Shown in pieces: positions 45,498-56,133 of a stretch of 64,000 nt of DNA; the stretch's first letter is position 1, and every line of letters starts with the position of its first letter. The notes below the pieces were generated by a model. The model saw only the letters and a program-made list of their open reading frames with translations. It made no database searches and was not told the origin of the DNA. The translations under genes were made by a program, and so were the position numbers. Source of the stretch: Platanthera guangdongensis (Eukaryota > Streptophyta > Magnoliopsida > Asparagales > Orchidaceae); the NCBI GenBank assembly GCA_039583875.1, contig CM077157.1, forward strand, positions 73,966,346-74,030,345. The letters run 5' to 3'.

Positions 45498-47867
45498 ATG
45501 GCGCCCGCTTCTAAAACTGGAATCGGCTCAGAACTTGTTACCGCCGGAATTGCCGACATTTCAGATGATTTTCGCAACCTTCTGAATCTCCTCGACACCG
45601 CCGGCCTCACATTCGTTCTTCAGCAGCCATGTAAGATTCTTTTTCCAGAAGTTGAAGAGTTTTTCAAGAACATCAGAGGCAAGAGGAATGGGACAGTTCT
45701 CAAGTCCAAGGTTAAAGGAATCAAGATCAAACTAACCAAGATCTCTGTTTCTACACTTCTTCGACTACCAGTCATTGATGAAGAAGATGACCTAGGTCCT
45801 GAAGAATCTGCCAGGACTTGTATGTTTTGTGGAGTTTCTCCAGATGTACTCACCATTAAAAGGTCTGAATTGAATTCAGAAGGGAAGATGTTGGTGGATA
45901 TCATTGGGAAAATTTTTCTGTGCAAGACCATTTCTATAAGGGATATCTCACTCAACTTCTTTGACATCATGCAAGCCATTGTTTGCAGGAAAATGTATCA
46001 GTTTGGGATGTTGATTCTGGATAAGATAAAGGACAACATAAATGCTCCAAGTTATGCTAGGATTATTTCTCTTCTACTTCATGAAATCAATCCAGAAATC
46101 TTCAACTTCTCTTTAGGAACAGTACTCCATCACATGAAGAAAATCTCCATCTCATCCATTAATAGATGGGACTTGAAGCTATTAAACCCAGTTCAAGCTG
46201 CCAAAGCTCAAGACATTCCAGCTACAGAGGACCGGACCCCATCTCCCTCTCCACTTCAGGTTGCCAGCTCCTCTGGTGCACCTGTTGAGGGGGAGCCTAC
46301 TCCTTCTGTTCCAGACAAAATTCCTACCCCTCCAGCTGTTACTTCTCCTCCCCCATCCACTCCTGAAGAAGTTCCATCCGAAGCCTAACTCCAAGAACCC
46401 CTTCTATCAACTGAAGCAGCAATCAATGAAATGATTGAGGAATTGACTGCTGATGAACCTCTTCCCCCTCTTCAAAAATGATCAACTGCTGAAGTTCCCA
46501 AGCAACCCACTCTTGTACCACCTCAAACACGTACTCCATCATCTCAAATCCACTCTCCTGCTGCTGATAAAGAGCAGGCTGAGACCATTTTGATTTTTGA
46601 TGAGCCAGACAAGTCACCTGAACCAGCTGAAGCTCCAATGAGGAACCTGGACTTCACCATCCCCTTAGTCACTGATGAAGGGGATGCCCTGATTCATACT
46701 ACAAGAGCTGAGAGCTCTGTAGTAATTGAAGAAATTGTTCCATTGTTTGCTCCTCCTCCAATAGTTCCCTTTGTTGCTCCTCCTACTGCTGCTACTGCCA
46801 ATGATTTAATGGGTCAGTTTGTACTGCTGCTTCAAGAACAAAGGAAGTATTTTGATGATTCACTCAAGGCTGTAACTGAGAAAGTCACTGCTCTAGAGAA
46901 AGAAATGAGCAGGGGATTTGCTGAGATTCAACACAACACAGATCAACTCATACATCTATTCTAGATTGGTTGCAGAGCTCTAGATCACACTATCACTAGT
47001 GTTGATCAGGTCATGGAGCAAGGTGTAACTCTTGCCAACAACCAGATTCAATTAGATAACAGTGCAGAAGAAACCAAAATGAAGATCTGTGAAGAAGTTG
47101 GGACATTCAAAGATGATGTTATCAATAAACTGACTGTAGAAGTCAGAAAGGGGGAGAGTTTAGTCAAGGAATATGTTAAGAAATCAGATACAATCCAGCA
47201 GACTCAATGGTAAGCTAAGATAAAAGAGATTCATGATGATGTGCTAGGCCAGATTTAGAGTTTTATGTTCCATACCTATGATACAGTAGTTTTGATGAAC
47301 AATCAGATTCTTCTAGAATTTCCAGCTGATCCAAACATCATTCCCCACCATCTGAATCCCTTAGCTACTGCTGCTCCAGCTCAAGCTCCTCAGCCTACCT
47401 TCTCTCCTAGACCTGAAGGCTGTGAAGGCCCTCCTCTAGATTCATATGCTCAAGTTTGGGATGCAGGACCAGCAGACATATTCTTCCAAGCTCCTCCTCA
47501 GATTAACACTTCAAAGAATAAGAGAAAGTATGGTGATGGTGCCTCAGCTAGCAGATCAATCCCAGTTCCAGATACAGAAAAGTGCAAAGCTCCAGAGTTT
47601 GCAGAGATCAGGTCTCCAACTTCGAAGTCTCTTATATTGTATACTCTCAAGCTTCTCATAGAATTCAATGAAAACAGGAATGATCATTAAAGCTCCCAGG
47701 AATGGGAATTGTATGAAAAGTCAATGACAAAGAGAAGGCTTTATGACAAAGAATTTGGATGGAACAACCCTGCTGCTCCTCTAAAGCCTCCAAAGTACTA
47801 TCACAAGCCCTACAGCTACCAAAGAAGACAACAAGAGAAGAAAGACAAGAAGCATCATCAAGTCTAA
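45498..47867 (+). pseudogene. Copia A extra 3' ORF (env-like position), six stops
   Basis: One frame of about 790 codons from ATG 45498 to TAA 47865, with no frameshift but in-frame stops at 46386, 46479, 46962, 47211, 47256 and 47688. The first ~240 residues are globular and contain the VDIIGKIFL...FGMLILDKIKDNIN...YARIISLLLHEI stretch, similar in pattern to the B 3' ORF and reminiscent of the domain annotated as putative plant transposon protein; that match was not tested. A Pro/Ser-rich linker (~240-330), a coiled-coil-like helical zone (~430-580) and a basic tail (KNKRKYGDG; YQRRQQEKKDKKHH) follow. No signal peptide or membrane segment is visible. Function unknown. Confidence 0.7.
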
Positions 47868-48069
47868 GCATAGAGGATTATTATAATGTGGAAATGATCT
47901 GTGTAGAAATGATGTTTTGGACAATCATGTTTATATAATTCTTAATTTTGACCATACACTCTTTGATTATATTCTTATGCTTGCTTACACTGCTTCCTCC
48001 ACTACATATCTAGCTCGTTTTATGTCTATATAATTAACCTTAGTGTAAAAGATTCTGACTTTTACAAAT
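47868..48069. other. Untranslated 3' region of copia A
   Basis: AT-rich DNA between the 3' ORF stop and the PPT, with no ORF and no array motif. Confidence 0.6.
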
Positions 48070-48079
48070 AGGGGGAGAA
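48070..48079 (+). promoter_or_regulatory. Polypurine tract of copia A
   Basis: AGGGGGAGAA, preceded by AAAT, directly precedes the 3' LTR start TGTTTGGTATTG. Confidence 0.85.
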
Positions 48080-48724
48080 TGTTTGGTATTGTATCCACAT
48101 TTACCCAGATTTGGTGAAGTCACCCTTGAACTAAGATGAATTAAGTTGTATTTGATGTTTTGTTTGAGTTATGTGTTTGCATGATTATATTGCCAAGTGT
48201 AGATCAATGCTAGTCTGAAATGGGTCATCAAACACAAGACCATACAATGTAATCCCTCATTATGTGATCCATAGTGTTGACTCGTGTGTAGCGTCTCTAT
48301 TGGAATACACTTCATTTTCAAACACTAGGACTAATTGGAGAAACACTTGTTGCTGAATTTATTGAAGAAGAGAAAACTCTGTTGAAGAAATTTTTGCTAA
48401 GTATTTTACTCGAGTAGTTACTTATATACTCGAGTGAAACACTTAATTAATACTCGAGTTGGCCTATCTGTACTCGAGTAAGGGAATTAGATCTCGATTA
48501 TTCAAATTATAGCTCTCGAGTAGCCAAGTCAATTACTCGACTGGATCATCTCTTATTTTCGAGTTAATAGAATTTCTTCTCTAAAAAATTTCCTAAGTCA
48601 TTTACTCGAGTAGTCATATTAGTACTCGAGTAGATTAGTCTTTTGTCTTGAGTTACAGAAGACAGGATTTCGTGTTATTTTACTTCACTCGAGTAGTCAA
48701 GTTCATGTAATCGTGTAGTTCATC
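48080..48724 (+). repeat. 3' LTR of copia A, interrupted by B2
   Basis: It begins TGTTTGGTATTGTATCC and matches window 1-~500 from about LTR base 125 onward, including the first part of the CTCGAG array (from 48408). It is cut at 48724 by insertion of B2. The rest of this LTR is not seen in the window. Confidence 0.92.
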
Positions 48725-48972
48725 TGTTGGAACACCCTATTACTGATTTGGGTCAGGATCACTATGTCTCTTAGGAAACATATTTTGACCTCATTGTATA
48801 GATCTAAAGGTCAACTAGAATTGAGTCTAAGGGTTAGTACTTAGGTTTGGAAGCTGCCCTCAAGACCAGGATTTTCAGTTTCAGAAGACTAAGTCATTTC
48901 GTCGAGCTCAGTACGATGAATCGTCGAACTCCATTCGACGATCAGTGAGCTCACTTCAATGAATCGTCGAAC
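48725..48972 (+). repeat. 5' LTR of B2, first part
   Basis: The first 248 bp of the LTR, ending in its palindrome array (from about 48899), where gypsy G inserted. It continues at 58449. Confidence 0.92.
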
Positions 48973-51287
48973 TATAACACCCCGAAACTCAAAAGAGCGA
49001 CGGGGGACGTTTTGGGTCAGTTTTGAGTTCTGGCTGAAGGCACACGACCTGGGACACGGGCGTGTCCCAGGGCGTGTCAAGCTTGTGTCGACACTGAGCC
49101 GGGAAGTCGATACTTTGGTCTCGACATTGCGTCGAGACTGGGCACACGGCCTGCGACACGGGCGTGTCGCAGGGCGTGTCGACCCGTGTCGACACTTAGC
49201 ACGCGAAGTCGACACTCTGCGCTCGACGAAGTGTCGAGACATGGCACACGGCCTGCGACACGGGCGTGTCGCAGGGCGTGTCAACCCGTGTCGACACTCG
49301 TCCCCGGAAGTCGACACCTTGGTCTCGACATTATGTCGAGACAAGGCACACGGCCTCGGACACGGGCGTGTCCCAGGCCATGTCATCAGGTCGACGATCT
49401 TCGCTCGACGAAGTGTCGAGTGTCGAGACCGTGTACACGGCCTGGAGCCCAGGCTTGTTGAGGTGACACGGGCAAGGATACGGGCGTGTCCTAGAACCCG
49501 TGTAGTGCTCGGGTTGTTTTCGGGGAAAAATGATGGGGGTACACGGCCGGCCACACGGCCGTGTCAGGCGGAACACGGGCATGTCAGGTCCAACACGGGC
49601 GTGTTTGATACCCGTATGAGTTTCCAGGCGAGCCGATTTTGACGGCGAATGAGGCACACAACCCTGGACACGGGCGTGTGCCAGGCCGTGTTCGGTCTAG
49701 ATTGGGCATTTCAGTCCCGAATCAAAGCCGTTCATTTCTTTAATTGATGATCCAACAGCTGGGGGTTGTTCCTGAAGGGATATACCCGGGATTGGACTTA
49801 GAAACCCTCACTTTCATAAGTTATTATCTTTCTAAAAGCTTAGAGAGAGAGGAGAGCCAAGGAAGGAAGAAGGAGCTAGATCCAGCCATTGGAGGAGCTT
49901 CAAAGCTCCAAATCGCGAGCCGACTCCGGATCCACGGAGGAAAAGCTAGTACGGTGCTTTTCATCCGCTTACTTTTCAATGGATCCAAAGAGGAACGCTA
50001 GGGTAACGATTCTCTTCTTGAGCATGAGTAGCTCTCCTTCTTTGCATAGGAAGCCCGCTCTCACGAGTTTGCGGAGAGTTGGAGGCGTTCCTTCGGGTAG
50101 ATATGTGAAGTCCCCGTTGTATAGAGTCCGTAAGCGAGAACGGACATAGGCATGATGTGTGAAGCCTACCCGGACATGTTGGTCTGGATCGGTGATGTTA
50201 CATTGCATAAATGCCGGAGAAGACTCCGTGCTATTGGTTGTTTTTCGGGTTTTCTACACGGTAGATTGCAGCAGGGAGCCTTGGGGATTAACCCAAAGGT
50301 GCACCCAGAAAACTGGGTGGATGCGAGATCTTGCCAACTTGGTGGCCTGAGAGCCAACTTGAACATAACCGGGTTATGTGAATTGTGATGGAAATGGGAC
50401 TCGGTGGAAGTTTGGCCCGCGCAAATGGCTTAAATTGTCGTTGCGATGTGAGCACGGGTTAGATCGAACCGTACCCGTTCTATGTCGTTCGGTTAAAGAG
50501 ACTTAAAGGCACGTGGCACTTTCCGTTGGCATAGATTAGGGTCTTCGGCGGTCGATGGCTTAAATTGTCATGACCCAGGCCAGGAAGACGAATTGCTCAT
50601 AGGTTTGGCCGTCAAAGTGGCGGTGGTGAGTCCGGAATGTCTATGGCTTTAATCGACGTGACATCGACCGGTTCACCGAGAATGTGCCCTGAGAGCACGG
50701 GGCGTGTGGCCGTGCGAGCCAACGTCTGTGGTGAAATGATTATGGTTATATATTGCTCGCTTATGCTAATGAAATGCAGGGAAGGAGCATCGCAGCCCCG
50801 AGTTGGGGGCGGGATCGTTATAATTTGGTCAGCATTGCTGACCGTTGCCTTGTTTTGCCACCGTGCGGTGGTTTGTTGCTTGCAGGTGCTGCTGGACCAA
50901 GCGGTCAATAGCGGGCTAAAGCCCAAATGCGAAGCCGGCCCTCGAAGGCCTATTTGGAAGTGTTTACTGTTTTATTCATGTATGACCGGCCTACGTGCCG
51001 TGGTTTGTAAATCATGTAATATCAAGTGAAATATTTTGTAAGGCCTTAAGGCTTGTACTGATGTATTTTGTAACATTCCTATTTGGTATTAGTGGACATT
51101 CATGCTTTAATGCTGGGTTCTTATTTGCAACTCTTATTAATCTGCTTCCTCTAGAATGCTCTGTGTAGGACGTTATGATTGGTTGGATGGTTTCCATGAG
51201 TAACCACCCGGTCTGTCTGTGGCATACGGCGTCGGGCCCCGGCCGGACCTACTGCTTTATGCTATGCGACGGATAGGGGGTGTTACA
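48973..51287 (+). repeat. 5' LTR of gypsy G
   Basis: It starts TATAACACCCCG (the expected TG is changed to TA; the 3' LTR has TGTAATGCCCC) and ends GGGTGTTACA. It contains a palindrome array 49042-49693. ORFs of 100-230 codons inside it, on both strands, are a product of the stop-poor repeats or are duplicated with the LTR, and were not called as genes. Confidence 0.95.
49042..49693 (+). repeat. ACACGGGCGTGTC / GTGTCGACAC palindrome array in G 5' LTR
   Basis: Two interleaved motifs repeat many times: ACACGGCCTGnGACACGGG with GGGCGTGTC, and GTGTCGACAC or GTCGAGACnnGGCACACGG. The array is long (about 650 bp), GC-rich and CpG-dense. Confidence 0.92.
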
Positions 51288-51290
51288 ATT

Positions 51291-51301
51291 TGGTATCAGA
51301 C
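51291..51301 (+). promoter_or_regulatory. Primer binding site of G
   Basis: TGGTATCAGAC lies 3 bp after the 5' LTR end, matching initiator tRNA-Met in its first 10 bases. The ~210-bp leader to the gag frame contains no ORF. Confidence 0.85.
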
Positions 51302-51511
51302 TACTGGTTTTGGTCGGGCTTAGAGTGAATTCGTGGACGAATTCTTTTTCAAGGGGTGGTGAGCACATTGTGTGCGTCATCGTTATAACAGTAAAATAAC
51401 CCATGAATGTCCACTTAGGAATGAAAATACATGTGTTTGAGAAACCTGCGTGTTCCTATAATTGCTGTTTGCAATTTATTTGGTCGCTTAACGGTGTTTG
51501 TACCACTATAG

Positions 51512-52666
51512 GTGACCAGAAGTGGTGTTGGGCCGTCAGAGCGCCGAGTTTCTGAGGCTAGCAGTGCACCAGATATTGCTCCTGCAACACCTCTATCGGC
51601 TGAGAATATACGATTGGTGGCTGAAGCGGTGTTGGCCGTGATAAATGCGCAGCCTGCAAGGCAAACGCAGCAGCCCGCTCCTGTGATGGAGCAGGATCCT
51701 CTTCAAGAGGCTGAGCCGAGGAGAGTGGAGCAAGTGGTTGTGGAACCGGTGGTGCCAAGGAGGGCAACCGAGAGGCAGCTTAAGCATGTAATGAGCTTTA
51801 ACCCTCCATTATTCTCGGGGTTGGGAACCCCATCTCAGGCTGAAGAATGGCTCTCCAGGGTGAAGAGAGTCATGACAGCAACGAAGACAGAGGAGTGGCA
51901 AATGACCAACATCGCTACGTTCCTCCTGGACGGTGAAGCGAGATTATGGTGGGAAGGTTTGGAGCTGCATCATTTGAGAGGTAGACAACTTATAGACGTC
52001 CCGATGGAAGAGTTCTTGGGATTGTTCTTAGCAAGATACCTCCCTTCTACTCAGAGGATTTCGATGGAGAACGAATTTCTGAAGTTGGTTCAGGGTGAGA
52101 AGAGCGTGGATGAATATCTCCACGAGTTCACTCATTTAAGTCGATATGCTAGCTCCACCATCGTGGATGAGGAGCGCAAGACTAATCGCTTCTATGAAGG
52201 CTTGAGAGATGAGTTGAGATTACTACTTTTGGGACCGATAACACAGGGTTTCTTAACCTTGGTCAATACGTCCCGGTCCTTGGAGAAGGACATGAAGAAT
52301 GTACAAGTAAAGAAAACCTTGGGTGAGAAGAAATCTGAATTTAAAGTGCCGACTAATTCAAAGTCCAGCTATCGGAGGTCTTTCAAGAAGCATAGGACTT
52401 CGGGTCCATCTACTTCTGGTACTTCTAGGGTGACTACGGGTCGGACCCCGGGCGCGTGTTTTACTTGTGGAAAGACGGGGCATTTTGCCCGTGACTGTTG
52501 GAGTGGACGTTCTAAGTCCGAGAGAAGGCCGGGAGCTACTTATGAAGAGAAGGGCAAGGCGGTGGAGTCGACCGCATCCCACTATGCTCCGGCCCAACCG
52601 AGGGTCTATAATCTTGGCCAACAGGAGGCCATCAAACAAGCTGATGTGGTGACAGGTACGGTTTAA
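51512..52666 (+). pseudogene. Gypsy G gag
   Basis: The open frame begins at a GTG at 51512; no ATG occurs before codon ~59 (MEQDPLQEA), so the original ATG may be mutated or lie in a spliced leader (TATAG precedes the GTG). It contains the retrotransposon gag core (FNPPLFSGLGTP, AEEWLSRVKRVM, WWEGLELHHL, EFLKLVQGEKSVDEYLHEF, FYEGLRDELR) and zinc knuckle CFTCGKTGHFARDC at residue ~316. The frame ends in VVTGTV-TAA at 52664-52666. Removing the intron-like segment 52656-52731 would instead continue in frame into protease. Apart from the start codon the gag frame is intact. Confidence 0.88.
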
Positions 52667-52731
52667 TTTATAGCAAGTCAATTTCCTTAAATACTTGTTA
52701 TGCACATGTTACCTTACCACTGCTTGTTTAG
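52656..52731 (+). other. Intron-like GT-AG segment between G gag and protease
   Basis: A 76-bp T-rich segment starts GTACGG and ends TTGTTTAG. Exon joining would create VVTGFVLICENPARALFDTG, restoring the usual Tekay/Del junction between gag tail and protease in a single frame (one base of the Gly codon upstream, two downstream). Unspliced RNA stops three codons after VVTG. A branch-point-like TTAC lies about 20 bp before the AG. Splicing is inferred, not shown. Confidence 0.6.
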
Positions 52732-54110
52732 GATTCGTATTGATTTGTGAAAATCCGGCACGAGCACTCTTCGATACGGGAGCTTCACACTCCTTCTTGT
52801 CCGAAGGATTTATATCATGCATCGGAGTCCTTTCTTCGATGGCGAAGGATAAGTTGGATGTGTTGTTGCCCAATGGGTGTCCGATGCGAGCGGATAGGAT
52901 CTGCGATGTTAAGATTCATATTGGGGATCAGGAGTTCGACCTGTAGGCGTCTTTACTTCCGTTGGTGGAGTTCGACGTTATATTTGGCATGGACTGGCTC
53001 TCGGAGCAGCAAGCCTATATTGACTGCGGTCGCATGGAAGTCAAGCTGGGAGCAAGTCGTGAGACGACTTTTACGGGCTTAAAGGGGTCGAGCAAGACGT
53101 TGATGTCTGCTCTTCAGGTGGTGAAGGCGGTTCGTGCCGGTGCAGAACTGTTCTTTATACTAGTGGAGGTTGCAAAGCCGAAGCCCGCGTTGGATTGTAT
53201 TTCAGTGGTATCAGAATACCGTGATGTGTTCCCCGCAGATCTTCCTGGAGCCCCGCCTCAGCGGGAGATAGATTTTACGATTGAGCTAGTGCCAGGTGCA
53301 AAGCCTGTGTCACGATCTCCTTATCGGCTAGCGCCTAAGGAAATGGCGGAGCTGAAAGTTCAACTGCAAGAGTTGTTGGAGCAAGGGTATGTGTGCCCGA
53401 GTTCTTCGCCTTGGAGCGCACTGGTCCTCTTTGTTAAGAAGAAGGACGGAAGCTTGAGGCTATGTATTGATTATAGGGAGCTCAACAAGTTGACGGAGAA
53501 GAACAAGTACCCGATCCCCCGGATTGATGATCTTTTTGATCAGTTAGTCGGGTCGACGGTGTACTCGAAGTTAGATCTCAAGGCTGGGTACTATCAGCTG
53601 CGAATAAGGGAGAGGGATATCCCGAAGACAGCGTTTAGTACGAGATACGGGCATTATGAGTTTACGGTCATGCCGTTTGGGCTGACTAATGCGCCGTCAG
53701 TGTTCATGGATTTGATGAACAGGACTTTCAGGGAGTACTTGGACCATTTCGTGATCGTCTTCATCAACGATATTTTGGTGTACTCGCAAAGTGAGGAAGA
53801 TCACTTCAAGCATCTTCATTTGGTGTTGGAGACGCTAAGGAGAAATCAGTTGTATGCCAAGTTCTCGAAGTGCGAGTTTTGGCTATCCTCAGTGGTGTTC
53901 CTCGGGCATATAGTAAGTGGAGAGGGTATTGTTGTGGATCCGGCGAAGATCGTTGCGATACGAGAGTTGCCTGAGCTTGTTACGGTAGCGGAAGTCCGGA
54001 GTTTTCTGGGTCTTGCCGGCTATTATAGGCGCTTCATAGAGAACTTCTCGCGGATAGTGTTACCTCTCACTACTTTGACGAGGAAGGAGCATAAGTTCGT
54101 TTGGACGCCG
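52732..54110 (+). pseudogene. Gypsy G protease and reverse transcriptase
   Basis: Protease LFDTGASHSFLS (52767-52802). A TAG at 52944-52946 (conserved Gln, fits C to T) then [17 protein letters not shown] with [45 protein letters not shown], and a damaged catalytic box [16 protein letters not shown]: residue 53766-53768 is AAC (Asn) where family members have Asp, a single G to A change, so RT should be dead. The thumb and connection end at [11 protein letters not shown] (about 54108), where the sequence switches to inverted DNA. Confidence 0.9.
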
Positions 54111-55565
54111 GAAAGTAGCATACTCCACTTCCGATCGCTTATACAACTTTGACTCACCCGTTTCTAACCAAGACAACGGCGTGCGACATTTTCTACCATA
54201 TAGGGCCTCGAAAAGCGTCATCTGAATAATTGCTTGGTAGTTATTGTTGTATGCGAAATCCACCAAATAAAGGTGGTCTTCCCATTGCTTTCCAAAATCC
54301 AAGACACACATGCGGAGCATGTCTTCCATGATTCTATTGACCCTCTCAGTCTGCCCATCCGTTTGCGGATGGAAGGCTGTGCTGAATTTCAGCTTTGTTC
54401 CCAACATTTGCTGCACAAGCCTCCAATCATTGGATGTGAACCGCCCATCTCGGTCACTCACGATGCTGCGGGGCACACCATGAAGCAGTACTATGTTATC
54501 CACATAAAGCTTTGCCAACTTCTCCACCGGATCATCCTTCCTATGCGGAATAAAATGCGACACCTTCGTTAACCGATCAACAACCACCCAAATGGCGTCG
54601 TTCCCCTTTTGCGACCTTGGCAAACCATGCACAAAGTCCATAGAGATGTCGTCAAATTTCCACTCCGGAATAGGTAAGGACTTAAGAAATCCTCCTGGCT
54701 TTTGTCACTCCGCCTTTACCAAGGCGCAAGTTTGGCACTTCACTACGTAGAGCGCCACATCCTTCTTCAAACCCGGCCACCAAAACAATTTCTTCACATC
54801 ACGGTACATCTTCGTGCTCCCCGGGTGAATCGAGTACTTGGTATGGTGTGCCTCGTACAACAACTCCACCCGCAAATTACCCACACTTGGGACGCACAGA
54901 CGACCGTCTTTCCAAAGTAATCCGTCCTCCACGACGAATTGGGAATTTGACCCATCCAGAGCCTCTACCATGAACTGCTTCATATGAGCATCCATATCCA
55001 AAGCCTGCCGAATACGATCAGCCAGGTCATATTGGACTTTAGTCCAATTCAAAACTGCTTCAGCACTTGATTTTCTATCCACACAAACAATCTCCAACGC
55101 CTCCAACTCCCGCACCAACCACTCATCATGCACCGATAGCCAATTGGTTTGAGCTGGGGCTCGGCGACTCAACGCATCAGCAACCGCATTACCCTTACCA
55201 GACACGTAGTGGATCTTGAATGTATAGTCCCCTACAAACTCCATCCATCGACGCTGCCGCATATTTAGATCCTTCTGATCAATAAGATACTTCAGGCTCT
55301 TGTGATCGGTGTAGATATCAATCTTCACACCGTACAAATAGTGTCTCCACAGCTTCAAGGCAAAAATCACGGCCGCTAACTCCAAGTCATGGACCGGATA
55401 ATTCCACTCATGCACTTTTAGCTGTCTCGAGCATTAAGCTATTACACTTCTATGTTGCAGTAGCACGCAACCCAAACCACTGCCCGAAGCATCGCTATAA
55501 ATCTCATAGCCTTCGGTCCCACAGGGCGAACTCAGCATAGGCGCCGTGGTCAACCGACACTTCGG
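54110..55565 (-). pseudogene. Inverted block of G: RNase H and integrase
   Basis: Read on the minus strand from 55565 to 54110, this is the part of G pol missing from the plus strand: RNase H start (LTTAPML, EIYSDASGSGLGCVLLQ), RNase H middle ([38 protein letters not shown]), integrase zinc finger ([15 protein letters not shown]...CQTC), and core ([32 protein letters not shown]), down to [10 protein letters not shown]. The flanking plus-strand parts continue this protein on both sides. Stops occur near 55432 (TAA) and 54704 (TGA). Breakpoints are good to about 10 bp. Confidence 0.88.
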
Positions 55566-56098
55566 CAGAGGTTGCTTATCGCTCAGGACCGGCAAGTGAA
55601 GTACTATAATACCAAGCACAGGAACGTGGAGTTCACTGTGGGCGATTATGTATACTTAAAGATCAAGCCGTTCAAGGGTGTCTCACGGGTGCGGCGATTG
55701 AAAAAGCTAACCCCGAGGTACCTTGGACCGTTTGAGGTTCTGGAGCGAGTTGGTGAAGCGGCCTATCGGTTGAAGCTTTCAGTGGAGCTTAGTGGTTTAC
55801 ATGATGTATTCCATATTTCGGTGCTCCGGAAGGCAGTGCAAGAGCCTACGCAAGTGATCGCGGTTGATCAAGTGCCGGTGGATAGTGGGCTGACGACAAA
55901 GGTCAAGCCCGTGCGGATTGAGGACTCGGAGGTCAAGCGGCTACACAATAAAGAGATCAAGATGGTTAAGGTCCGGTGGGACAATTGCGGTCATGAGGAG
56001 CTCTCTTGGGAGCGAGAGCAGACTATGCTTGACAAGTATCCGGAGTTGTTCCGCTCAGGTACAAATTTTGGTTTTGTACATGTCTTTCCTTTATATAA
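55566..56098 (+). pseudogene. Gypsy G integrase C-terminus with chromodomain-like tail
   Basis: The plus-strand frame resumes at LRQRLLIAQDRQ and runs through VKYYNTKHR, KPFKGVSR, KKLTPRYLGPFEVLERVG (GPY/F module), LHDVFHISVLRKA and IKMVKVRWDNCGHEELSWERE, the Tekay/Del type of C-terminal chromodomain. The frame is open into the PPT region (stop at 56136-56138, inside the LTR start). It is cut off from the rest of pol by the inversion. Confidence 0.88.
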
Positions 56099-56120
56099 TT
56101 TCGAGGATGAAATTCTTTTA

Positions 56121-56133
56121 AGAGGGGGAGAGT
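56121..56133 (+). promoter_or_regulatory. Polypurine tract of G
   Basis: AAGAGGGGGAGAG lies directly before TGTAATGCCCCG, the start of the 3' LTR. Confidence 0.85.

Noticed and set aside
48889..49657. Overlapping ORFs of 60-227 codons on both strands in the G LTR array (also 56023-56896)
   Set aside because: Arg/Thr/Pro-rich translations come directly from the palindromic ACACGG repeats. They exist on both strands at once and are duplicated because both LTRs carry the array.
50612..51029. 104- and 130-codon ORFs in the G LTR, conserved at 57773-58190
   Set aside because: Conservation is explained by LTR duplication; opposite-strand overlap and no domain.
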